Positions 1-8,655 of a stretch of 19,942 nt of DNA are shown here, piece by piece; the stretch's first letter is position 1, and every line of letters begins with the position of its first letter. A model generated the notes under the pieces. That model saw only the letters and a list, made by a program, of their open reading frames with translations. It was not told the origin of the DNA and did no database searches. Position numbers and translations under genes: made by a program. Origin of the DNA: Paramarasmius palmivorus (taxonomy: Eukaryota; Basidiomycota; Agaricomycetes; Agaricales; Marasmiaceae); assembly GCA_037176845.1 (NCBI GenBank), contig JAYKXP010000368.1, positions 1-19,942 on the forward strand. The letters are read 5' to 3'.

Positions 1-903
1 AAGGACGAGAATCGTTGGCGCGTCTGCTCTAGCATGCGATTAGTGGGGTGTGATTGATGACGTGTTCGAATGCAAGTAGTTCTATGTCACTGCTGCCGAT
101 ACTCAATGAGTACCCAGCAGGTTTTTACAGCCTAGGGTTCCGATATGGAAGAATGCATTCTTTTCTAAAGCCGAGGGTAAAAAACACGAAACGTGGATCT
201 CTGCGCAGATCATGTATGATCGAGATCCGGGACAAGATGCGTGGTCTCGAGCTTTGGCTTGAATTTGGAACGCTTCGAACAGCGATTGCATGATTCCTTT
301 GAAACGGGCCTGGACCCCTGGCTTTGCGTTTTCGAATAAAACGACTCAAAAGCTGAACCAAGGTTAGTCGCGAGGCGGACGTGAGTGGACACCAAGCTCA
401 ACTCTTCTAGAAAGCTTCGCGGTTCGTCAATCTCGACGGTAGGCTGACCCGTAGTAGGAATGTAATATTCGACGAACTCGAACGAATTCATGTCGGAATT
501 GGCAAGTGTTTCGGTATCTTCGTTTAGCAATCACATCGCTAAGGTCATCCCTGCACACACTATTGACATGAAATGGTGGGAGGGGAAGAAGAAGGCAACT
601 TCACAAGAATAAAAAAAAATACAGATACATGCAAATGGACAGAACAAAATGCGGCGACGTTCGTAGCTTGTGTTGTTGTTACAATAAGCTGCCAATTTCG
701 CCCTCCTCGGACTCCTGTGTGAAGGAGAATGACGCTGATTATCCGTCAGCCGAGGGAAGGTGGCATCTAGCCAGTCGATAGTTTCATCGGTGACGCGGTC
801 TGGAATCAGGATGGATGAGTAGAGGGAATTTGCTAATGAACAACGAGATCAGGAGTGCGTGGAAATTTAGTGGTTGGGTGCTTGAGGAAATTTCCGTGGC
901 CAT
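1..903 (-). pseudogene. Decayed sesquiterpene synthase, 3' part beyond window edge
   Basis: A diverged copy of the intact synthase at 2574-3894, in the same exon order. The exon-1 relic lies at about 645-903 with its ATG at 903-901. The exon-2 relic lies at about 395-550 and still encodes the aspartate-rich DDLSD motif at 535-549. The exon-3 relic (FEAFQIQAKARD) lies at about 200-355, and part of exon 4 at 1-145. It cannot make a working enzyme as read. Exon 1 drifts out of frame after about 35 codons. A one-base insertion just after DDLSD (near 533) shifts the frame before LLNEDTETLA. Several further small indels follow. The NSE motif and C-terminus would lie left of the window. The similarity extends through all visible exons, so this is a duplicate of the neighbouring gene and not an unrelated fragment. 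Confidence 0.85.
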
Positions 904-2573
904 GGATGGTATGTGCAAGTGAAGATATAGGGAAGTTGGGTTTGTTAGTCTCTTCCAATGCAATGTTTAAATTCGCTGGACAACGGCATGGATCTGCTAT
1001 GTTTCCGAGTCTGAAAGGCGAGGCAATCGATCCTCGGATAGGCCAGTCAACTGGACCCAAATCCAAGTCGCATCAGAATCAGAGGAACGTAAATTATGGA
1101 GGGTACCAGTGCCAGATTTCACTCGGAACTGCGGAATACCCTTGTTAGGCGTGTAGTTTATACTCGTTGCTATTCCGAGTTGGTCTTGATCGTCATTATT
1201 TACTGGCACAGCATATGACTCTCACCTGATGTTCCATCGTAAATGCATCTCGGAAAGAAGAATCGAAAGAGCTCGGAAGATTGTTTATTGTATTCGCTTG
1301 GGGCATGGCTATTCCGTGAGCTCAGATTACGGACGGTTGAGCCACGGGGGAAACATAACATGGAACCTGTCCCAACTATTAAAGATGATCTGTTCCTGAG
1401 TCAAGCAACTAGCGCTTGTAATAATGAGCTTTGGGCACCCCTGGTATGCCCATGATGGGGTGAGGCGTGGAACCATCAGATGGCTTGACTTTCTATACGC
1501 CTAGAGTTGAGACTATCGATGTATCGTGGAATGAGTGCTGACTTACCAGAACCATTCAACATCTCCTCCTGTTGAGTCACCTTCCACCGCCGGCACAATC
1601 ATCTATGGTCAATGCACGATGGAGTTCGAGATTCGTCGAGATAAGCGGAAGTCAAGTGTACATAGTCGCACAACCTCCGCTGTCGCGGTCGACACCACTC
1701 TACCACGCTTCCAATTCCGAACTGCCTCAACCACCTCTTCCCTCCATGAAAACAAAGAGTCTTGCGTATAGGTAGTGTCATCGAGTGCCCAAACAACGGA
1801 GGAAAGAATCCAAATGGTTATCGCTTGTACGCGTCACCGACGCGGAGACTGGGTCGGTATGTATGTCGTAGCCCATTCACCGCACAAACAATTGATAGTC
1901 TTCTTGAAGTTCCTGTCTGCTACTGGATGGATTAAGGCGTGCCATAGGGAAGTAATAAGCACCCTAAACAGAAGAACCCGATAGTACAATGCTCATCAAA
2001 AGCCAATATCACTCCCTTGTAAAACATCTCGCCGGTCGTAGAACGCAACCAAACCCAATTTCTCCCGCAGCCATGGTCTTCTCTTTATTTCGGGACACAC
2101 CACTGGAGTCCCTGATCTGGGTGTAACCTGGGTGCAACATGGTGTAGACGAGGAATGCGACTTGGGTGAAGGCGAAGGGCGTTTTTTGTGCTAGGCTAGA
2201 TGGCTCAAGCCGGTTGGCGATCGTGCATCATAGGAAAGGAGCAGTCGTGATGGGAGTAGTCGCATTGCGGTCGTGGTTTTTCGGTAAGAAGGCTCAGGCT
2301 GGCGTCAAATGTCAATCACCAATTCAGGGACGACTGTCGCTTTGTTAGTCAATTAACGCTTTGAATATACTGGTAGGCAATACAAGTGTAGCAGAAATAA
2401 AATGGTTGGTAGAGAAGCCCGAAGCTCTAGAGATCTCTCCACCGACAATCTACAGTAAAAACTAGCCATACAAATCCGGGAGCCTATAGATACAAGTAGT
2501 CGATATAGTGTTGAATAGGTAAGGGATATCATACGGTAAGAAAAGAGTAAAGCGAAATCTAAGGTTGGATGAA
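904..2573. other. Gene-poor stretch between synthase relic and intact synthase
   Basis: I see no gene I can support here. Short open frames exist on both strands. One minus-strand frame of about 70 codons at 997-1209 looks protein-like but has no recognisable motif. The last 200-250 nt (about 2340-2573) should be the 3' UTR of the intact synthase. No canonical AATAAA is seen on the minus strand there. Confidence 0.4.
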
Positions 2574-3894
2574 TTAAGCCCATCGAGTCACCCCTTCGCG
2601 AAGAGGCAAAAGCTTGATGTACCGAGTCTCCTTCACCTCCCTGCCGGTGTCACCAAAGTACCGCGTCGAATCGAAAGTCCAGTGCAGAGTTCTACTCACG
2701 GGTCAGGTGGCTGAGGATACACAAAGAGCGAAGCACATACCCAACAATCCAATCCTGCAATCCCTGAACATAGAGACGAGCCATTTCATCGACTTCTTCA
2801 CCCCACGAAGGAAGCTCATTCTTGAGTTTCGCGAAATTATCAATTGTATCATGACACATTTGACCGATGTGGTCGACTGCGCCCTGCAGAGTTTTGCCGT
2901 GGTACTTCATGAGGATGACGACCATGTTGTGAGTGTCTCCTCGAGATTGTTCGACGTTGTATGAGAAAATGTCCTGTGAGTTACGGAATGGTCAGATTGG
3001 GGCTATACTGTAGGAAGGAAAAGACCACGCACGTTGGACCAAGCGACAAGATCGTTGGCATACTGCTCGAGTAGCCGAATAGTCGGGTGGTTGACGACGT
3101 GTTCGGGGAGTTCGATGTCAAGAGCGTATTCAATGAGTACCCAGCAAGTTTTACAACCTGTAGGCCCAATGCCGTGAGTAATGAAGGTAAGCGAAGCTAA
3201 GAAAAAACCACGAACCGGAAGTATCTCTGCGCAGCTCAATGTACGACTCAAGATCCGGAACAACATGCGAGTCTCGGGCTTTCGCTTGGATGTTGAACGC
3301 TTCGAATAGGAATTGCATGGCTTCTTTGAAACGGGCTTGGACCCCTGGTTTTGCGTCTTTGATACAACGAGCCCAAAAGCTAAAGCGGGTTAGTTGATGC
3401 ATGTAGGAGACAAGTAATGAGAACTCACTCTCTGGATAGCTTCGCAGAGTTGAGTTCGACGGCAGGTTGACCCTTAGTAGGACGATAGAACTCGGTGAAC
3501 TCGAGTGAGTTCATGACGGAATCAGCAAGTGTTTCGGTATCTTCGTTCAACAAGCCGTCGCTAAGATCGTCTCTGCACAAAGGTCAGATATAGAAAACTA
3601 CAAGGGCGCGAAGAAGACTCACAAGATGAACAGGTACATGCAAAAGTCTGAACAGATGCGTAGACGATCGTAGTTCGTGGTGTTGTAGCAATACGCAGCC
3701 AATTCACCTGCCTCGACGGTGTGAAGGAGATGTCGCTGCTTGTCGGTCAACTGTAGACAATTGGTATCTACCCAGTCGATAGTCTCGAAGGTAACGCGGT
3801 CGGATTCTGGATGGACGAGTAGAGGGAATTTGCAGTGACCGACGAGATCAGGAAGGGTGTAATGGTCGGGAGCAGAGGAAGTTTCGACGGCCAT
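2574..3894 (-). CDS. Class I sesquiterpene synthase, intact (351 aa, six exons)
   Basis: Basidiomycete-type terpene cyclase that ionises farnesyl diphosphate with Mg2+ and cyclises it; the product cannot be predicted. Exons on the minus strand: 3894-3623, 3572-3429, 3379-3216, 3157-3033, 2973-2741 and 2691-2574 (TAA). The five introns are 49-59 nt, all GT-AG, and the phases add up to exactly 352 codons. The aspartate-rich motif DDLSD is at residues 92-96. The Mg-binding NSE triad is NDIFSYNVE (N235, S239, E243). An Arg pair at 189-190 fits the diphosphate sensor about 46 residues before the triad. The C-terminal RY pair is R323-Y324. The N-terminus carries the family signature LPDLVGHCKFPL and ends with a typical KETRYIKLLP tail. 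Length is normal for the family. The start at 3894 aligns with the ATG of the relic copy at 903. It is probably soluble and cytosolic. Confidence 0.95.
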
Positions 3895-4472
3895 TGTACG
3901 GTAGAGGTATGCAGGTGAAAATGAGTTGGGTTATGTTGTGCATCCATTGCTTTCAACACGACGCTGAAATACGCTGGAATCCCTTGTGTGTGTATCTGAG
4001 AGGTTTCACTAGACAATAATGTGATCGGTTAGATATTTGTTGAACTTGTGAAAAAGTGAGACATACGTTGACCCTCGTTTCCGTCTGTTCGAAGACATTC
4101 TGCGGTGTCGAACTGCATCAGGAGGCCAGGAGGCTGTCAAAAGGGTGGTGAAGGGTCGAGTCTGAGTAACGTCGAGGTTTTCGGCTTCTTCCAGTCTCGC
4201 TAATCCTGCCAAGACCCTTGCTACGTTTCGCCACGAATGACTTGTTTCGAAAATTTCAGATAACTACTACACATCTGGTGTTTTTTGTTGCATTTTCGTT
4301 ACACTGCTCACTCGTTTCATATCCCTCATATCAGCCGGCGCCATTCAACGTTCGTCTTTGCGTCAGATATTAGCAAATAACCATGATTCTCAAGTTAAAT
4401 GGCTGAAGACGGTTCTCCAAGAGCAATCTAACAACAAACTTCGTACCTCGGGCGCCAACGGTCCCCGTTGGC
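3895..4472. other. Spacer between synthase and kinase copy A
   Basis: Upstream region of the synthase and downstream region of kinase A. A minus-strand open stretch at 4009-4212 ends in a good splice donor (gtatgt, about 4065-4060), but I cannot attach it to a gene. A small palindrome (ccaacgg and ccgttgg around three bases) lies at 4455-4471. No gene recognised. Confidence 0.35.
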
Positions 4473-6474
4473 CTACATTCCACATGTTTCCCATAATCCT
4501 CTGAAAGCCGCTCCCTTATCTGCGGAGGAGTTAAAAATAGCCTTAGGCATTCATGTGTAGATAAGTGCCTCACCGTTGTTACCTGGACATACACAGCTAG
4601 CCATTAGCGTTGATAACGAACAGAATAGATGAATGGTGCTGACCGATCATTTTTGTCAATTCGCCCTGTATTTCGCCATCTTTTGGGCTGCCTATTTGCC
4701 GTGGTGAATGACCTGCAACTCCACGTGAAGTTTCTCTGCTGATGCCCCAACCCCAGGTCCGTCCAATGGTAGAGGTATCGATACTACGAGGCATCGATGT
4801 GCCAGCAGTTCCAACTCCGTGATGATCTTGTGAGAACATAGAAACGTGGATGAGGTGCGGCGGACCTTCCACCAGCGGCACATTATCCGTGCGTGCAAAT
4901 GACCGATATTGAGTGGGTGGCATTGATTGATGTCTTCTGATACAAGTGTCCAAGTCAGAAAGTGGTCCCTCGGCCTATAAATCTTATTTCTCACCTTGTC
5001 TGTAACCTTTCATGGGACTGGGATAAGAAAGTGATCACTTGCTGACTTCTAGAAGGTATGTCTGTCCCTTGAACGTCAAGCCTGATTTGTTTAGAGATTG
5101 TCAAATCCCATGGCGGTGGAGACTCCACGTTTCCGAATATAGAAAAGAGACGATTTTTTAATGCGTTGGCATCGGGTCTGGATGATGCATCCGAGGCCCA
5201 ACATTCATTCATGAGTGCCCATACATCATCATCTAATTCTGGCGCATCGGGGCGTGGAGGACGGTCCCCATTAATGACTTTTAAAATCACTGCAGCATCG
5301 GAACGCAACTCGTGGAATGGGCGAAGGCCAGTGTATACCTAGCTCTGTGCATCAGAAAGCCTACATTCGCGACATAATCAACGTTACCGACGTACCTCAC
5401 AACATACACAACTGAATGCATAGATATCACTCGCATATGAGGGCCTTGATTCACGATCCGGGCTCAAAAGCTCCGGCGCGAGGTATCGGGGTGTACCGCC
5501 TAAACAAGCACTGGAAGAGGACATCCTCAACAAATCACCTTCCGATACACATGAAAGACCAAAGTCGGCTACTGCTGCTCTACCTGACCGTGTTATTAAG
5601 ATGTTGAGCTTTCGCGCAGATTTAGAAACATATCGGAGAACTAATGGTGGATACTCACTCCCTTCAGGTCTGCATGAATAATCTTCATTTGGTGTAGGTA
5701 TCGGAGGCCCTCCGCGACGTCCCAAACCTGTCTGATGTCAGTAAAATGAACAAGCTTTCATAAGTGCGACATACTAATCGTCGATGATCCACGTTGGCTC
5801 GAGGCGTTCGTTCCAGGAATTGAATGAGGTTCCCGTTCTCTATCCACGGAGAGATGAGACATAATTGCCGTTTGCTTGGATCGAGATAAAAGAGACCAAG
5901 GAACGGTAAAAGGTTAGGGTGTTCAAGTTGTCTCCATACAATCGCTCCCCGCATAAAATTCTGCGTACGACATAATCAGCAGGATCCAAATACGATTAAC
6001 TGTGTGTACACACCTTCAGAACCTTTTCAACATCAGAGCTTTGATATATCTTCACAACTTTCAAGCACACAATCTTCTGGGATCCTGTCACTGTCCCCTT
6101 CCAGATCTCTCCAAACGTTCCGGAAGCTACCGGGTGCTCTCCGAACTGCCTGACATTCCCTACTGCGAAGCACTGAGGGTAGAGGTTCGATTTCCGAGAG
6201 AGTCTGAGTGCCGCCTTTAAAATTGCTGAGCGAAGATGAGACGTCTTTGGAAAAGTTGATAACTGACTGGTATGAGCTCGGTCTTGACTAAGAAACTAGG
6301 TAGACATACCAATTGAAGAACATCGAGAAGTGCCTGGGCTAGTTCTCCTTCCTGGGAGACCAGATTTTGGTATTCGTCCTTGTCTTGTAGAATGGCTTCC
6401 AGCGGCGTCGCGACTACTCCCCAATCAAGAACGTTAGGCGCAGTTTTCGGTTTTCCTAGAAAAAACTTCTTCAT
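4473..6474 (-). CDS. Kinase copy A: TKL protein kinase that has lost its VHS domain
   Basis: Diverged member of the array. Exons: 6474-6310, 6262-6014, 5960-5775, 5727-5659, 5608-5396, 5338-4995, 4936-4644 and probably 4519-4473 (521 aa). Visible kinase parts: Gly-rich loop ASGTFGEIW, beta-3 lysine K123, catalytic loop HADLKGLN (D220), DFG at 238-240, APE, and the RPD of the C-lobe. The alpha-C glutamate of copies B and C (REAIVW) is glycine here (RGAIVW, G143), which may weaken or abolish catalysis. The linker is short and diverged and is split by an extra 58-nt intron (4994-4937). It ends in ELTKMI like the other copies. VHS exons 7 and 8 are missing. A remnant of exon 9 (FRGLW, 4494-4508) can splice in phase from 4644 and ends at TAG 4475-4473. 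An alternative last exon at 4582-4551 ends in TGA. The kinase part is sure; the last exon is not. Confidence 0.8.
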
Positions 6475-6964
6475 CCCGATAGATGTTTGGGGGAAGCTCA
6501 GAAGACCTAGACACTCTTCTATGTATAGGTTCCATGTAGGCTGTGAGTGAACGTTGATGATGTTTAAGATTGCGGAATCATATACCCGATTGCAACTTGT
6601 CCCGGCACATACATACCTAAACTTAGTAGTACGAACAAAGAGCTCGCTCACATCATTGTATCCCCCTTTTTTGGATGCTGAACATAAATTGAGGCTACTA
6701 ACAAGGGATTGGTAGCAACTAGCACTGCTCGCACGGGTAGCAATCGTTGCGACTGTCAATCTCCTTGACGTGCAATCCACTCCCCGTTGTATTGACGATC
6801 GAAGCTACTTATCATTGCATGGCAGATCATTGTTTATAACCTTATTCAGCTCCTCGTTTGTCTCCAGTGTAGCATCTGACGAGTCTTCCTCCATTAGCCG
6901 CTCGTTGGAATACCCGGGTGCATTCCAACCGACGAGGCCTTCGGGTAACAATGGCGAAAAGTGT
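6475..6964. other. Upstream flank of kinase A, no gene recognised
   Basis: The minus frame stays open upstream of the kinase-A ATG to about 6780, but that segment has no similarity to the N-termini of the other copies, so I treat it as promoter or 5' UTR. At 6805-6964 a minus frame encodes an acidic stretch (EEDSSDATLETNEELNK). It runs into the kinase relic and may be foreign insertion sequence. I could not identify it. Confidence 0.3.
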
Positions 6965-7425
6965 GATGTGGCTTCGTGCACAAAACCCTGAGCGAAACAT
7001 AGTGAGTAAAGCTCAAAGACAATAGACATGTGTCCGTACTGTGAAAACCTTTTCAGTGTCGGACCTCGGGTACAATTTTACAATCTTCATGGTCTAGTGA
7101 TCCTTCACCCCGTGTGCTACCGGGTATTCTCCAAGCGGTTTTATGTTCCCTATCATTAAGCGCTGCGGGTGAAGGCCAAGAAAGTCTGTACTGCCTTCGA
7201 GATTTTTGAGCGATGTTGGGGAAATATCGTTGAGAAAGTTGATAGCTGAATCGAATGAGCTCGATCCGAACGGGAAAAGCTAAGTAGACTCACTGAAAAA
7301 AACTTCTAAAAGCGATTGCGCGAGGACTGCTTTTTGCGAAACGCGAAACTAATGCGATATTCATCCGTGTCTTGAGCACCAGTTGTCTCAAAACCTCCTT
7401 CTAAATCGAGGTCCAGGTCGTCACT
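6965..7425 (-). pseudogene. Relic of a kinase N-terminus (exons 1, 2 and start of 3)
   Basis: Aligned base by base with copies B and C, the stretch 7294-7425 matches exon 1, about 7050-7262 matches exon 2, and about 6968-6990 matches the start of exon 3. The start codon region is lost. Exon 2 keeps the reading SLKNLEG...GEYPVAHG, then a deletion removes the Gly-rich loop and an in-frame TAG follows, before KIVKLYPRSDTEKV. Nothing of the catalytic lobe, linker or VHS domain remains to its left. It is an old, truncated member of the array. Confidence 0.75.
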
Positions 7426-7599
7426 GTAAACGGAACAATGCGAGATTATCGGTAGCAGCGAAAGGGACATTGAGCAGGACGATGTGGTAGAGTATAAGGT
7501 CGACACCTGAATGGTATAATACGAGAGGTGGAAGGCTGAGCGCTGAGCCGCTGAACGGTGGGGGCAACGTGCAGCAAGAGGATGGTGAATGAGATTGAG

Positions 7600-7940
7600 C
7601 TAATTTCCTCTGCAACCTCGCTTTTGTGCAATTCCTCTTTTCCCTTTCCTAGCCTCCTTGTCCTGGTCCATATCTCTCGCCCTCTGTGGGTGATAACCGT
7701 AGTGGGGTACAGCTATTCGTGCTCCTTCTCCCCTGCAAATCGTCCCAATACTTCCTCTCTTCTGGAGCCAACACTTGTCACTGTTGACTGATCTTTGACA
7801 TATCGGCCTGGCGTTGCCTCTTCGTTATGGTATCAGATATGCTCCTTCCCGTGCCTGCTGACGCTCGAAAAGGATGAAGACATTCTCTGGACGCTTGATG
7901 TAGTCCTCGTCAAACACTCGGACCCTCGCATTGGTGGTAT
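7600..7940 (-). pseudogene. Broken HMG-box transcription factor (MATA-HMG-like)
   Basis: On the minus strand, 7899-7867 encodes IKRPENVFILF, the start of helix 1 of a fungal HMG box. It is preceded by FDEDY, as expected. After a frameshift the next frame reads TKRQRQADMSKISQQ, which is helix 2. A TGA at 7780-7778 stands where the conserved Trp of the QQW motif is expected. LAPEERKYWDDL (helix 3) follows, then two more frame changes, then YHPQRARDMDQDKEARKG and a stop near 7600. The order of the segments and their spacing fit a single HMG box of about 75 residues. HMG-box proteins bind the DNA minor groove and act as transcription factors. With at least two frameshifts and a nonsense codon this copy is dead. 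Confidence 0.8.
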
Positions 7941-8045
7941 AACGGGGGTTATACATAATGACGATAAGATGAGTGAACGGTTATCGTAGTTGGGTCCATA
8001 GAATGGACTGGAAGCCAAGTAAGAGTCGTCGCTGGTGTGTAGTGA

Positions 8046-8084
8046 AGGAAATGTGAAAGGAAATATGAAAGGAAATATGAAAGA
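8046..8084. repeat. Imperfect 12-bp minisatellite (gaaaggaaatat)
   Basis: Three head-to-tail units of a gaaaggaaatat-like motif sit in the spacer left of kinase B's 3' end. The equivalent spacer between B and C (about 11881) has one unit, and the spacer between C and D (about 15590) has none, so the repeat is copy-specific. A second short repeat, accggtg in nearly three units, follows at about 8116-8137. Confidence 0.7.
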
Positions 8085-8302
8085 ATGCGGTGGAGGATAT
8101 AGCCGTGTCGGAGGTAACCGGTGACCGGTGACCAGTGACTTCGAATGTTCAGGAATGTTCATGCCGAAGAGAACTCACTGCGAGACGGGTGTCACATATA
8201 TGGATCATGACTGTACTACAGAACTGAGGTTGCCTATTCCAAATAGTGAAGGGGTTTGGCCGTGATACAACTTTCTAATGTCTGAAAGCAATATGAGGCT
8301 CG

Positions 8303-8308
8303 TTTATT
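8303..8308 (-). promoter_or_regulatory. Candidate polyadenylation signal of kinase B
   Basis: AATAAA on the minus strand, about 350 nt past the kinase-B stop, inside the gaataaacgagcc context shared with copy C. In B the distance is lengthened by the small insertion at 8342-8447 and the earlier stop codon. Confidence 0.5.
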
Positions 8309-8341
8309 CTTCAATAATTTACTGCTAAGTATATCCTATCT

Positions 8342-8447
8342 TAGCTGGCCGTAGCACGTATCATAGTTATTGTATTCTAGAACGTGTAGCGAATCCCTGC
8401 CGTTCCGAAATGGGACCAAGTGCAGGCTATTATTATTATTATTATCT
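8342..8447. mobile_element. Roughly 105-bp insertion with tatct flanks and (ATT)n end
   Basis: The 3' flanks of copies C and D run directly from cctatct into the gagctcg sequence. In copy B about 106 bp intervene. The insert is bounded by tatct at 8337-8341 and tatct at 8443-8447, consistent with a 5-bp target-site duplication. It ends in an ATT microsatellite (about 8428-8444). Size, flanking repeat and simple 3' tail resemble a short SINE-like retroposon. I cannot confirm RNA polymerase III boxes or relate it to a known family. Confidence 0.45.
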
Positions 8448-8655
8448 GGAGCTCGAAAACTGAGGTCTAGCTTGATTGGTTCTCTGCATGATCACCCCAA
8501 ATCTCGACCTGCTACCGTTTTCCACCTCGAAGTCGACGTCCATTCCAGTCATACACATTAGTCGTATCATATTTTGCCATTATGGACTTCTAAGCTGGGC
8601 GATGTCGAGATAGACGTTTGCGATGAATTATTCGGCAGTGGCTGGTTATACACCA

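Noticed and set aside
997..1209. Minus-strand frame of about 70 codons with protein-like composition
   Set aside because: No recognisable motif, no convincing splice partners, and no ATG start; not supportable as a gene.
1535..1555. Walker-A-like NGSGKSA on the minus strand
   Set aside because: Stop codons lie close by, no nucleotide-binding context follows, and the same bases form a splice-donor-like ggtaagt by chance.
4455..4471. Palindrome as a transcription terminator
   Set aside because: Intrinsic hairpin terminators are bacterial; in this fungal context a 7-bp palindrome is not evidence of function.
7833..8162. Long minus-strand frame (109 codons) as a gene
   Set aside because: It crosses the repeat-rich spacer and reads the HMG relic in the wrong frame; the HMG-encoding frame is a different one.
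8342..8442. tRNA gene in the small insertion
   Set aside because: A gcgaatccc stretch faintly recalls a B box, but I could not fold a cloverleaf or place an anticodon.
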